Assembly: GCA_030522415.1 (NCBI GenBank)
Contig: CM060124.1
Span: 27,872,954 to 27,936,953 of the forward strand
Origin: Channallabes apus
Lineage: Eukaryota > Chordata > Actinopteri > Siluriformes > Clariidae
Direction: 5' to 3'
Length of the DNA: 64,000 nucleotides
Of this stretch, positions 21,116 through 33,189 are shown one piece after another. Both the position numbers and the translations under genes were made by a program. Numbering within the stretch: the stretch's first letter is position 1; every line of letters starts with the position of its first letter. Below the pieces are notes generated by a model. The model did no database searches. It had not been told where the DNA came from and worked only from the letters and a program-made list of their open reading frames with translations.

Positions 21116-22795
21116 CATAACTATCAATCTTATTGCAGGAAATTCTCATTTACATTTGCTATAGCACTAGATAGAAATGTATTCGTTTCTTAAAAAGGTA
21201 TTCTTTTTTTTTTTTTGTTATGACGAAATATCATTTACGTAATTAAATTGCATGTGTCAAACAAAAGAATTCTCCTACAATGTGATATAATTAGATATTT
21301 AATCTGCCACCACCAGGTAGTGGCAAGCTATCTACTGTAACTGACATCCTAATTGTGGATTTTCATCTGGAGAAGTGTGTGAGACGGTTTTCTGTCATCC
21401 TCTGAATGGCTTCGTGCCACATCGAAAGCATTTCAGTCATGGAGGACTTTGACTTAGCATTTGGCCTCATGGTTGTTTAAAGACTTTTCTTTGAATGGTT
21501 GAACATTATAACCAAATAAGAGGGTTTATTCAAGTGAGTATAATAAATATGCACCAGGAATTTCATTATTCATTAGATTTTTTTAATTGAATTTGCTTAA
21601 TTACCTACTTTGTTTTAATCTCTTATGTGCACCTTTATTTATATAGTTGTGAAAAAAAAATCTTGACTGGTCGGACGATGCATCTCAGGAGTGCCTTTGG
21701 GTAAAAATAGACTATGTATGTAACTTTAGTGCTGCTTTCAGGACGAATTTACAACAGACCGCAACCAGTAAGTGGAATCACACCCACAGACTAGACTGGG
21801 AGCGATCAACACTGGCAGTGGTCTGACCTCCCTGATGGAGGCACTTTTACTAGGCTTTTAATTCCCTATTTTATCTAATTATTGCAATTCTTTTATCTAA
21901 TAAATGGTGTTTAAATGAGCAAACCATGGAAAGATGGCCACGGTTTGAAAGATAATCTTGTCATCTTTTAAATGACAATAAAATGATTTAGTAATGTAAT
22001 TCAGTTCGTAAGATAAGCAATGTCTCCAAGTAAGCCCAAAACATGAATTTCTGCATGACCTATTATGGTATCGTAGAATCATTTGCTCAAGCTGTTAGCA
22101 GCAGTAAGATCAATTCTGAATCATGTACTGTACAGTACAACGTAAAAAATCTCTTACTTTGAGACAAAATCTGAGCTCTGAGGATTTAATACCAATTTTA
22201 GTGTTAATTCCTCATTATACTTACTTAACTCTTAACTCAATTTTAAATCTAACAACTATCTGTACAGGTAACACAATATGCCTGTTGGATAGAGAAATTA
22301 AACCCCTTATGATTTCTTCACTCACACAATTTTATCCTGCTTTCTTTCTCTCTCTCTCTCTCCCACCAGTATGCAACAGGCTATTTGCTTTTGTCAGGAA
22401 AAGCCTTAGAGACAGATGAGGAGCAGGAATGTGTGTTTATGTATGAATCGTGTTACTGAGATATATGTTGTTTGAGGAAAATGTGTGATCATTTTAAACG
22501 AGGTTGCCTCACTTTAGCAGCAACAATTACATTGCTTCAGTCCAAAACTAAAGATGAAATCTGCAGATAAAAAACAATACTACATTCAGATCAGCTGCAT
22601 TTGGTAGCTGAGAGAAAGTTGCAGAAATTGATGGTTTTTTTTGTTTGTTTGTTTTTCTTTTTCAACTGCTTTTTATTCTAATGAATGTGTAATGACTTCT
22701 AAGGTAAATAAAGACATGTACGCAAACAAATCAAAAGCTTATACAGTGAGCAAGTGGTTATGGTGAGGTTGAGGCAGTCTGAGCTGACTCTTAAA
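20101..22795. other. Unrecognised AT-rich DNA (about 2.7 kb)
   Basis: No frame above about 100 codons and none that resembles a protein. It holds a (TTGA)n microsatellite at 21077-21115 and a short CT run at 22347-22363. No repeat family recognised; it may be intron or intergenic unique DNA. Confidence 0.4.
21077..21115. repeat. (TTGA)n microsatellite
   Basis: Nine or so tandem ATTG/TTGA units without interruption. Confidence 0.85.
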
Positions 22796-22799
22796 TATT

Positions 22800-23300
22800 A
22801 AAAATGTTCTGTGAGGAGCATTTAACTCAAACCGGGATTTGTGATGACATTTCTGATGAACAAAGGTGAAAAACCGACTGATGTTTACAGAAGAATAAAA
22901 GTACACTATGTTTTTTTTGAATAGTGCAAACATTTGAAAGAAGGCCAAGTGAATGGCTCAGAGCCCTGTGTGTGGGAACTGTATGTGCAATCATTCACCA
23001 AAACCACTTGCAGGAACTAGGTAGAGCTGGAAGTCATTGCCACATTGCCACAGGAACTCAGCTGGGAGGTATTGCCACATCCTCTGTATAGTCCTAACCT
23101 TGCTCCAAGCCATTTCCACATGTTTGGGCAAACATTAAAGGAGTTCCTGGGAGGCCAGTGTTTCAAAGGGGAAGCAGGCAGTCCAACAATTCCTCTGGCA
23201 TACTGAGAATGCTTTCTACCTTGATGGTATCCCAACACTAGTGAAACAATGGAGTCTGTTATGGTGCACATTCATATGCCCTGTTTTGACTTGAGTGCCC
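22800..23300 (+). pseudogene. mariner-type transposase relic
   Basis: The region starts with the terminal-like stretch CTCAAACCGGGATTTGTGAT shared with 1865-1925 and 61967-62000. At about 22973 the code reads VGTVCAIIHQNHLQELG, matching the helix-turn-helix area of mariner transposases. At about 23045-23160 it reads LSWEVLPHPLYSPNLAPSHF and then HMFGQTLKEFLGGQCF, matching the last catalytic block of DD34D mariners, where the third aspartate normally sits in SPDLAP. Here that aspartate is replaced (SPNLAP). The middle third of the protein is deleted and several stops follow. It is a dead copy. Confidence 0.7.
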
Positions 23301-23338
23301 CTCATAGAGGTTTGTAAGCATTTAAGAAGGCAACATGG

Positions 23339-23714
23339 AGGCCCCTGAGTGGTGCAATAGTAACAAGCTTGCCCTATCCAGAGATCACAAGTTTGAATCC
23401 CGGGTGATGCTGTAGCCTATTGCAGCCGAGAGCCTAGAGAAAGCTGATTGACTAATCTCTCTTAGAGGGGATGAAGCCAATCATGGCCATCTGTAAGCTT
23501 ATGCAAGCAGGAGGATTGGATAGAGCTGTGTGTTAAGCCACTTCCAATAGTGCGTGAGTGAGCAGTTCAAAAAGATGCAGTTGGCTGGGATCATGTGGCT
23601 CTGAGAAAGCACATACTATAATATTCTTTGGCCCTCCCTAACTGGTAATGGGGGAGTGCCCTAATGATGGGTGGGATTTGGATACTAAATTAGGGGAAAA
23701 AATCTGGAAAAATA
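23339..23714 (+). mobile_element. Second tRNA-derived SINE family, near complete
   Basis: The head GGCCCCTGAGTGGTGCAATA contains an A-box-like segment, and AGTTTGAATCCCGGG is a B box. The body follows, and the 3' end is TACTAAATTAGGGGAAAAAA. This head and tail combination is typical of a fish SINE unrelated to the one at 5966-6316. Point changes in the A box suggest it is old. No clear target duplication was found. Confidence 0.7.
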
Positions 23715-26700
23715 AGAATCTAAGAAAAATATTATTAGAAAACAGAATAGAGCATTTAATAAATTATACTGAATTCATTGAAAGGTGATGTTGCAAAAAC
23801 AGTCTAATCTCTTCAACCATACCTGGATTGGTAATCCTGCAGCTCTTCAAATACATAGTCCTGAAAAAAAAGTGTAATGAAATAGTGCTAATGTATGCCA
23901 CCATGCTGGGTAACATGTAAACAAATGTGTAAAATATTATAAACTATCTAAAAACCATGTGTAAGTTTCACATACTATTTAATTTGTTATGAGTTTTATT
24001 ATTTTTATTAGCTGAATTATTCCGGGCATATCTCTGAAGGACAAAAGCAAGGCCTTCAAAGTGAACTGTAGCAGTGAAGTAGCTTCTCAGAGTAATGTGA
24101 CCCAAGAATGACTGGCAAAGTGACAGTGAAGGTCATCTGGAGCATGTGCTTTGATAAAGGAACGGATGCGATCAGGTTCTGACAGACTTTATACAGGATC
24201 TCATTTCTCACAGCCGTTTCCTGTCAAGTGACGAGACAGACAAACGATTCATTTCGTAAGGGAGATGTTTGATATTCTAATTTTCCATCTGACACAGTGG
24301 ACGCACGTCTTGTATAATGAATTAAGGCATTTCATTTAGCCTGTCAAGTTAAAGAGGCTTCTGGCTCCCTTGTCGACCAACACCGAGAAACATTTGTCAT
24401 TGACTATTCAATGTGATTTACTCTGCAGTTTTTAGGCTAAATTACTTTCATGAACTTCATGATCCACATTAATGGACCATACCTCCAGCAACTTTCTTAT
24501 ACATTCGCAAATCAGGCTTCAAATTAAATTCTGTTTAATTAAATAAAAATAAAAAAACAGATCATCTTGTTAAAATTGTGAATTCTGAGCAGATTCAATG
24601 AGCTTCTTTCACATTTATCAACTTGAAGCACGTTGTCGCTTTAAGAAACCCTAAAGCATGTCCGTACTCCTGTTTATATATGAGATGATGCAAGAACAAG
24701 GCTGGTATTTGGATGTGTATCCATGTCTGTAAGGTTCCCTCCATCCCTGCTCTCCTTCACCTCCTCACTATGCTCCGTGACAGCCCTGAGAGCCCGGAAA
24801 GCAGAGGCCATTCATTAGTACAGACCCTGTTTGAATTTTAAGCGGTCTGTGATACCAACAGCATACACAGTGCATTATAACAGACAGAGCCTTGATTCCT
24901 AAACACACACACAGACTTATGCAGACGCACACATGTTCATTAGCTAATCTCTGGAAGTGAATCTCAGCGGCTCTGTCAGTGAAGGCTGGAGGGCAGGATG
25001 TGATGAGATGTTCACAGAGAGAGAGAGAGAGAGAGCAGGTAAACATACTGTAGGAGAGGACTGCTCTCAGGGATTCACAAGGCCGAGGTGCGAGACTGTG
25101 AGTGTGAGTGTGTGTCTAACACAGATACTTAAAAAGAGGCATGTACCGTATGAACTGCCAGTATCACAAATTTATCACACTTGAGAGTAAACCTAGTATA
25201 GTCTCACCTTCTGAGAGTCTTTGGATGATTTAAAGCAATATGATTGTTGTCTCTGCAGTATGATGAGGTTTAGTAATGTGGAACAATTGACTTTGATGAG
25301 TGCCAGGCCATTATTCTCTTACTCTGGCTGACTCACACAGAGGCCACAGATGCTTCAACATAACTGCAAGGCAACATGACTTGTTAGCATGACTTATTGA
25401 AGATGAGGCCCTGATAAATATTCCAAGCTGAGATCCAGGTTTAGGACTTAAAACTCTCCCAACCACTCTAGCTCTTTAAGTATTTGTTTTTAAGCTGAAG
25501 ATAAAAATATGAAAAGTGAATAAACACATTGCTGCATAAACAGCGTGAGTAACCCACAGCGAGCAGTTGGCTGATTAGTATTAATAGCTGTAACTTCACA
25601 GATATTGCATTCAAGCATCGAACAGTTTTGTATTATTTATGACCGAAGTGAAATCTAAGAGCGTGGAGAAACGTGTTCAAGGGAATTGCAAATTACTTAG
25701 TTTGAGTTAATCAGGACAGCCTGTGAGCTGGAGTGAAAATATATCAAATTGTCATCAACATTTCTTTCCGTGCTATTTTCTCCTTTCTTGAATGTACTAG
25801 TTTCTGTCAATTTTGTACCCCCTACCATAATTTTGCTAACAATCTCAGTTGTAAAGGAATAAAAAAAAAAGTGATAATGTGTATTTCAGTGCATTTGAAG
25901 GAAAACTCCATGTAAATGATCTAAATGTCAAAATTTATCAAAACGGTCCTCATAGTCAGCCTTGGGCTATTCATCAGGGTTTCCGTGGAAACCTGGTTTG
26001 TCCGGTTTGTGCAGCATTGTTTTTGTGGTGTGTCTGATTAAAGGATTCTCAACAGAGTATAGAGAAACGACAGATTATTAATGTAGACACTCAACAAGAA
26101 AAAAAAAACACACATTAAAATGCCCATGCTCCTTTTACAGATTTACTTCATAGGGCATTTTTGATTGTATAGTGATTTAAGTTTCTTTGGACAATAGGCT
26201 CTGAGGTCTCAGAAATAAAGACTGCCAAGAACAAGAGTGGAGAAACCCACAATTTATTGATCAGTCTACCTACTCAAGTCGACACAAGATTGTTCTTGAC
26301 ACACTGGACATTCTTTGGAGGTTACTCGAGAGCTCTTGTAGTGCCTGGCGGCCAAACATCCATCCTCATCAGTGCTTCTGTCCTTTTATAAAATCAGAAG
26401 GATCTATAATGTAGTGCAGACAGCTGTTATTCTCCATCTAATTTTAAAACTCTTGACAATCTCAATCTCCATATACTGTATAGTATATAGTCATTAATTA
26501 TCACTTAGTTATAAAGAAATTCTTTATAAAAAAAAAGTCTTTATAAAAACTACTGATACGTCTTTGCCTTACTATACATTCAAACATCATTCTGGTCAGT
26601 AAGCGTTATGTTGTGAAAACACTCCAAAGATATACTGGTCTTAAACATTCATGGTGATAGACATGAGTGTGTGAAGTAAAGGTGAAATAAAAAAGTAATC

Positions 26701-26800
26701 CTTTTTACTTAATAAAAAGAGAGAGAACGATTTCTCCACCCTCCCCACTCCACCACTAGCCAACATTCACATTGTCCCTGTTTTGGGGTATTAATTATCT
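23715..26800. other. Unrecognised, largely unique-looking DNA (about 3.1 kb)
   Basis: No coding frame is convincing. The stretch 24040-24480 is balanced in composition and free of recognisable repeats, so it is a candidate conserved non-coding region. A short (GA)n at 25015-25034 and an A run at 26100-26109 are the only simple repeats. Confidence 0.4.
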
Positions 26801-26804
26801 CCAC

Positions 26805-26880
26805 TCTCTGATACAGCAGGTGGCAGTATGCACCTACTTGGTTGTGAGCCACCACTAAACACAAAAGAAGAAGAGGATAA
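26805..26880. repeat. Short dispersed repeat AGGTGGCAGTATGCACC (also 27477-27515)
   Basis: CAGGTGGCAGTATGCACCTA with a following GAGCCACCACTAAACACA and GAAGAAGAGG recurs as TAGGTGGCAATATGCACTTA near 27477, and is a motif I know from other fish genomes. Which element it belongs to is not clear. Confidence 0.4.
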
Positions 26881-27029
26881 GGATTTAACCTTCGCGCTAT
26901 CCATAATATTATGGATCCATCCACTTAGAAACCTCTGTAGTCCAGTTAGGAACTTTGGAGGCCAATGGTGACCATTGTATTTATTCTCATTTTTTCATCT
27001 GTGGTAGGAAATCCAGTCTATATTTACAC

Positions 27030-27240
27030 TTCTACGGGCAATTTGGGACTGACTGTTAATAAGGGTAATCTGCATGTGTTTGGACTGTAGGAGGAAACCA
27101 GTGCACCCAGAGGAAACCCACCACACAGAGGGAGAACATGCAAACTCCATGCACACCTTAGGCGATAATTAAACCTGGAACCAGGAGGCTTCTACTTTCA
27201 CCAGGAGGTGAAACTACTAACCACAAAGCCAATGTGCCAC
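27030..27240 (-). repeat. tRNA-derived SINE, decayed
   Basis: ACGGGCAATTTGGGACTGAC, GTTTGGACTGTAGGAGGAAACC and GAGGGAGAACATGCAAACTCC match the body of the 5966-6316 family. The head at the right end is barely recognisable. Confidence 0.6.
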
Positions 27241-27774
27241 CAATATTATCAATAATTTGGAAAGAGCAATGCTCATGCCTTCCTATTATTCAGCTATACT
27301 GTGACAGTGTAGGTCAGAGGATGAGATTGGTGTGTGCTATGGAAATATGCTTCTCTGAAACATTCCTGGGGCCCTAATGTGAAAAAACACCCTTAGGGTA
27401 CTCTCTCTCACCCACTGGCCAGCTTTCACAATAAACTTAAGTAATAAGCATTGTGGATGAACAAACTTTAACACACTAGGTGGCAATATGCACTTAGCTG
27501 GTAATAACCACAGAAAATACAACAGTATAAGCATTACCTTTGTGAAATATTATTATTGATATTAATATAAATTGCCACTTTATAAGTTATTTATATACTG
27601 CAGTATGTGGTTCAGTGGATGTGATCAGAGGAGACAGAGGAGGTGTTTACTGTATGATTTTAATTCAAACCTTGTCCAATGCTTATATTTGGCCAGGCAT
27701 GATACAGAGTGTATATTTAGTGGGATGATACAGAGTGTGTGTTGTATACACAAATATACTGTATAGCGTACTTT
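27241..27774. other. Spacer, little recognised
   Basis: AT-rich; contains only the short repeat at 27477-27515. No supported gene. Confidence 0.4.
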
Positions 27775-27875
27775 AGGGTTAGGAAACCCATCAAGCATGG
27801 GGAGAACATACAAACTCCATACACACAGAGACCTTGCCGGGAATCGAACCCGGACCCCGAAGGTGCAAGGCGACA
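27775..27875 (-). repeat. SINE 5' half (tRNA-like head and part of body)
   Basis: AGGAAACCCATCAAGCATGGGGAGAACAT leads to GGGAATCGAACCCGGACCCC (B box on the minus strand) and AAGGCGACAGT. It is truncated before the A box. Confidence 0.65.
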
Positions 27876-29060
27876 GTATTTTAGTACATGTTATTAAAAT
27901 GTTGACAGAAAAATCTTTTTATATTTATCTTTATTGGCTTTACTATTAGTTAGCACACACCTCAAATAACCCCAAGCTAAATTTAAAAGCCAAAAGCTAA
28001 ATAAGAGCCATTGAGTAATTACCTTTGCCATAATCCACATTCTGAAGTGTGAAAATAATGCGAAAATCACATACCTGCTCCAGTAGCCTAAAACCATTCA
28101 GAGCAGCATAAAAATTGCCCAAAGCTCTGCTAACACAGCACTAGCCTTTAGCCATTATTACACACTCTGTTAGAGAAGTGCATGACCAACACAATAAAAA
28201 TATGCTAAAGCTAATTGGCGTAGCCAGCTCTTTTGCATGCAGTACCATGTTTATGATAGTGGAGCATCTGCTACAGGCAAGATTCCAATGTGGGCATTAA
28301 CTGAGGTTAAATTTTCACTGGTGTCAATAAAGAGATATTTGCTGCATGCACTGATTTCATAATATCTTTTCTGCTTCTGGGGGAAAAGTAAAGTTTGTGC
28401 TTACACGATGCAGAAGGGCTCATTAAACTGAAAATAAAAAGAGCACATGGAGGGCATGCAGCGAGACTAAGAGAAGGGGCGATGAGACGGGGAAAAAGCA
28501 TGATAACTCACCTCTATTCACCTTTGTTTTTAATGTGTTAGACATTCTTAGGAGCACAGGCAGTCGGCTAGCATTGTTTTCTTCAAATTTTAATGTACTC
28601 CACAGATTATGTAAGGAATAAAAATCTCTGGGGCAAAATAAAAGTAATCATGGGGCAGTATGATGTAACCAAGTTTCTATTACTATCCAAGAGTTGATTA
28701 TTTTCCTACACTGTCATATTTCGCCATAAAGTGTTTTATTAATTTATTTGTATATATTTTGTATATATATTGTATATATTTTTTTATCACAGCAATTTGA
28801 CAAGTTCCACTAGTTGGGCCCTCTTTCCATTAAATAAGCTACATTTCTCACAAGCTGGGTCACCTTTTTTTATTTATTTATTTATTTTTTACATCAATTG
28901 GACAATAATCACTCTTTTCAACAAATTATCCACTTTTTCTTTTTAGATTAATACAGATTCTGATTATTTAGATGAACTGGCTGGATGTTGTAATTGACTT
29001 TACTTACAGTATATGTGATTGACATTACTTATATGTCAACTTCTTGCTTAGTGACAAAAA
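27876..29060. other. Unrecognised DNA (about 1.2 kb)
   Basis: No coding frame or repeat family recognised. Low-complexity TA and T-rich tracts occur at 28735-28790 and 28865-28890. 28190-28500 looks unique. Confidence 0.4.
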
Positions 29061-29064
29061 TTAA

Positions 29065-29335
29065 TTCATTCATTCATTTTCTTCATTCATTCATTCATTT
29101 TCTATACCGCTTAATCCTGTGTTCAGGGTCGCGGGGGACCTGGAGCCTATCCCAGGAGACTTCGGGCACTAGGCGGGGTACACCCTGGACAGGGTGCCAA
29201 TCCATCGCAGGGCACACACACATACACACACTCACACACCCAATCACACACTACGGGCAATTTAGGAACGCCAATTAGCCTAACCTGCATATCTTTGGAC
29301 TGTGGGAGGAAACCGGAGTACCCGGAGGAAACCTA
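29065..29335 (-). mobile_element. tRNA-derived SINE, 3' part, head missing
   Basis: The copy carries the (ATTC)n tail at its left, then TTTTCTATACCGCTTAATCC, GGTCGCGGGGGACCTGGAGC, GGGTACACCCTGGACAGGGT and TTTGGACTGTGGGAGGAAAC. It breaks at 29335 inside ACCCGGAGGAAACC, so the promoter head is absent. It is very similar to 61181-61400. Confidence 0.8.
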
Positions 29336-29584
29336 TTGACAAAAATGAAATATAATAAATATTAGAAAATATGACATTAATACCAATGCAGAAACATGAC
29401 ATTCAGTTGTATATACCTACAACTAGTGATAGGATCACTAGCTTAAATGCACCTACACCAAGTAAAAAAAAAAAAAAAAAAAACTAAGGAGATAACTCAA
29501 ACTATAAAAAATAAGATAACAATTGTCCAATACATTATTAAAATCTGGAAGGATATCATCTTTAAGGAATAAATTTGGTGCACA

Positions 29585-29880
29585 GTGCAAAGACACTGTT
29601 AGTGTCCAAACAACAATGTGGCTACTTAAAAAAACAGCTTCATTTTGCTCAGGAGAATAAAGAATGGACTGTGGACCATTGAAAAATGGTCATGTGGTAT
29701 GATGAGTCCAGATTTACCCTGTCCTAGAATGATGGGCACATCATGGTAAGAAGAAAGGCAGATGAAGTGATGCACCCATCACATAATGCCTACCGTACAA
29801 GCCTGTGGAGCAGTGTTGTGATCTGAGGTGATGTTTTTGGTCAGGTCTATGTTCATCAACGTTATGTGCCCAAAAATGTT
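29585..29880 (+). pseudogene. Tc1-like transposase relic (catalytic core part)
   Basis: Plus-strand translation gives FAQENKEWTVDHWKMVMWYDESRFTL, followed by RRKADEVMHPS and further Tc1-type code. DESRF contains the first catalytic aspartate of Tc1 enzymes (normally SDES). An in-frame stop follows shortly after (LS*ND), and only about 95 codons survive. It is from a different family than the element at 40973-42297. Confidence 0.65.
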
Positions 29881-30436
29881 TGTTGCACGAGCAGCACCAT
29901 AAAGCACGGACACAAGGCGAGCTCTTACGGGAAAAAGGGTAATTTATTTAGGAAAAATAGGGAAGGAAAGGGTTAAAGGAGGGAGGATGGAACGAAAGGG
30001 AAGGAAGGAATGTGGACATGCAGGGGGGGTGGGCAGTGCCCTGCTGGTTTGAGGGCACAGGCTGGTGAGCAGTGGGCAGAGTGGCAGCATGGGCCTCAGT
30101 GAACAGCAGCTCTTCCGTAGTTCACTCACACTGACTCTCCTTTCGGGGGATGGATGGGCCGGCCCCTCCCAGCTCTCTCTGTGTCTCAGACGGGAGTCCT
30201 CCCTGACGTCAGGTGGCTGGGTGGCTTTACCCGACTGGGGACGATACCGTGAACCTCATTGCGGCCTTTTCCTCCTCGACAGCATGGTCACAGGAATCTG
30301 CTCCATGTGAGAGCTGAAGATAGCGGGAGCTCCGGCGGTGAGCTCGCGGCTGTCCTTGTGGTGGAGAAAAAAGCGTACCCGACACTTTGAAGTCCCTGGA
30401 GCTTGTTCCATTGCCCATCGTGCATTGCCCATTCTG
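29881..30436 (-). repeat. Possible solo LTR between two Tc1 fragments
   Basis: In plus sense the block starts TGTTGCACGAGCAGC and ends CCCATTCTGCACA. In minus sense it has an AATAAATTA poly-A-like signal about 60 bp before the end. It is far GC-richer than its surroundings. No target duplication is visible, and the flanks belong to different Tc1 families, so boundaries and nature are uncertain. Confidence 0.35.
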
Positions 30437-30496
30437 CACATTCAAGCAGAAACTGTCCAAAAACTCACAAGTTCAATGGATGCAAGAATTGTGATC
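30437..30496 (+). repeat. Fragment of the 40973-type Tc1 element
   Basis: TTCAAGCAGAAACTGTCCAA through TGCAAGAATTGTGA matches 41881-41934 with two or so differences, so it derives from the 3' end of that transposase gene. Confidence 0.7.
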
Positions 30497-30499
30497 TAT

Positions 30500-30897
30500 C
30501 CCCTTTTGTAGGCTTTGATATTCTGTAAACTACCAGAAATCCAGAGTTTTGTGATCTTAAGGAAGGTGGCGCGTCACAGAAAATTCGATAGATACATGGA
30601 AGCTAACAATTTAGGGCCTTGTATGTAAATAATGCTAGTTTGTAATCAAATCTAAAATTAACAGCTCTAAATTTAACAGGTAGCCAGTGCAGGGATGATA
30701 ATATTGTGGTTATATGATCATATTTTCTTGATCTGCTGAGAACTGTAGCTTGTTTATTGAGCATGCAGAACAACCACCTAGTGATCCATTACAATAGTCA
30801 CATCTAGAAGTCATGAAAGCATGGACTAGCATCAGATATGGATAAAATGTTTCTAAGCTTGGCAATATTTCTAAGATGAAAGAAGGCTGTTTTTGTA
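30500..30897 (-). pseudogene. L2-like LINE RT C-terminal relic (same family as 1-475)
   Basis: Minus-strand translation gives FFHLRNIAKLRNILSISDA, then in shifted frames [46 protein letters not shown] and LALFTYKALN. These match block by block the start of the LINE at 1-475 ([36 protein letters not shown]). Several frameshifts and stops are present. It is an old copy. Confidence 0.7.
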
Positions 30898-32753
30898 ATA
30901 TTGGAAAAATGCTAATATTTGATAATATGATAATACTGAAAATATTGATAATACCGTTCTTGCAAGAACTATTTTAGAACAGCTGACCTTCATGTTTTAA
31001 TTACCTATTACTTGATTATCTAATGTCGTAAGTGATGCCATATTTCATAGTTTTGTACTGTAAATAATCGAATAGGAATTATGTCTGTATTATAATAACT
31101 TTTCACTGGCACTGTACACCAAATTCATATATGTCAATATATTACATACAGTATATTGAACATTTAAACATGTTCATATATTACATTCATATATAGGTAT
31201 ACTTGAGCAGAGAGCAGAAAAGTGCAAAACAAAATGAATCAACAAAATGCATATTCTCTCAACCTACTCAGTGAGGGTGTATGAGTTTGGCAGCATGATT
31301 GGGATACAAGTGTTTCCTCGACAGCTTTATTGAGTGCTTTAATTTACATACCAGGCACACAAACCCTGGACAGGATCCATGAAGCAGACACCTTTCTCTA
31401 TGGCATGTTGCTTTTGATGCCAAGTTGGCTTCAGAAAGTCCTAATGAGATCTGTTATAGCAAATCTGTTCACCAAAATGTACTTCCACAGCTAATTAGTT
31501 CATCAATAATCCATTCCACAATTATTTGGCAACAGAGTTAAAGGGAATGAACATTCAATGTTCCATTACCTGACCTTGCTGGTTTATATGAGAGGCTGTT
31601 TCAGTACAACACAAAGCTCAGTGCTGATCTATTTTTCATTCATCATACCGCCATTACCATAAACTCATTCATTATTATTCCTCCCTGTGTCAGACATCAT
31701 CTCTAAGTGAGGATCTGCCGCCAACCAGACTGCCAGTGTGACCAGGACAACCTCCAACAGCAGGGATGTGTCGCAGGTGTGTGCAAGATTGATGTGTCCG
31801 AACCTTTTCATGATGAAGAGCTAGTGTCTGTCTCGGGTAAACAAGCCATCAATTCACAGTGGACAGGTGACTTGACAGTGTTGCATGGCTCAGTAAAGTC
31901 ATGCCCCAAGAATGCTGAAACATGACAGCAAGACAGTGAATGACATTTTACAACAGCAGTTTGTGTACAACTGTAAACTGTAATACTCACTCTTAGAAAT
32001 TACAGTAAGACAGCAATGCCAGCGACACAGGCATGACAGTAAGGTAAAATTAATTCAAATGGCAAAGTGCCTCTGAATAACAACTTTGCATGCTTATCAC
32101 AAAGTGGGTTAACCACAAAGAAATTAGGTGCAGAGCTTTTCAGATATGTTAGGTAGAATGTAAGTTATTATAACTTTTATAATGTGTAAATTTTACCACG
32201 ACCAGAATATGGGAATGATGTTGCAAAAATGTCATGTACTGTAAATGTAAACATAATGTAAAAATGTAATGTAATGTAAAACTCTTGAGCTTATTATTAT
32301 TTTGGTAATATAAATCATGTGTATCTGTGCTATTTACTCTAGTTGCCTACAGTATGTGACCCATTTTTACATTTTTTGCTTGGCTAAGTTTGTACAGTTT
32401 CAAATGAAATGAAAAGACTAGAGAAATATGAAAAGAGAAATATGTTGCTCTATACTGCACAATTCTGTGTTGTATACTGGATATGTTTAGTAAAAGCAGC
32501 AAGACAAAAATGGCTAGAATGCTTGTCACGTTTCTGGCATCTGGGTTTACATGGCATAAATGCAGAGGCAAGATGTTGATTGAAAGATATTCTTTTTATT
32601 AGTTATCTTAAAGACCAAACTGAAACGATACTCATTAGAGCACTTTAGCAAACTTTAATACAGTCTCTGTTACGAGAAAACAACCAAAATAACAGTAACA
32701 ATAACAAATGCTAGATGCCTGACTGAACTTCAGTCAGGCTATTTATAGTCATC
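30898..32753. other. Unrecognised DNA (about 1.9 kb)
   Basis: No convincing gene. The 31280-31950 part looks unique and could hold conserved non-coding sequence; the 72-codon frame at 31707 has no recognisable match. The rest is AT-rich. Confidence 0.4.
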
Positions 32754-33189
32754 TACTAAATCACTCCCCTCCTTGAACCACCACCTTATCGTGGTGGAGG
32801 GGTTTGCGTGTCCCAATGATCCTGGGTTATTGTCGGGGGCTTCATGCCCCTGGCAGGGTCACCCATGGCAATCTGGTCCTAGGTGAGGGAACAGACAAAG
32901 AGTGGTTCAGACCTCTTATGATGATTAAAACCCTTGGAAAACGTTTTCCCTCGCCCGGACGTGGCTCACTGGGGCCTCCCTCTGGAGCCAGGCCTGGAGG
33001 TGGGGACCGATGGCGAGCGCCTGGTGGTCAGGCCTGCACCCATGGGGCCTGGCTGGGCACAGCCCGAAGAGGCAACGTGGGTCCCCCTTCCCATGGGCTC
33101 ACCACCTGTAGGAGGGGCCAAAGAGGTCGGGTGCAGTGTGAGCTGGGCGGTGGCCGAAGACAGGGGCCTTGGCGTTCTGATCCTCGGCT

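Noticed and set aside
29881..30436. CpG-island promoter of a host gene
   Set aside because: GC-rich, but the TGT/ACA ends and a poly-A-like signal on the minus strand favour an LTR, and no downstream exon is visible. The LTR call itself is weak.
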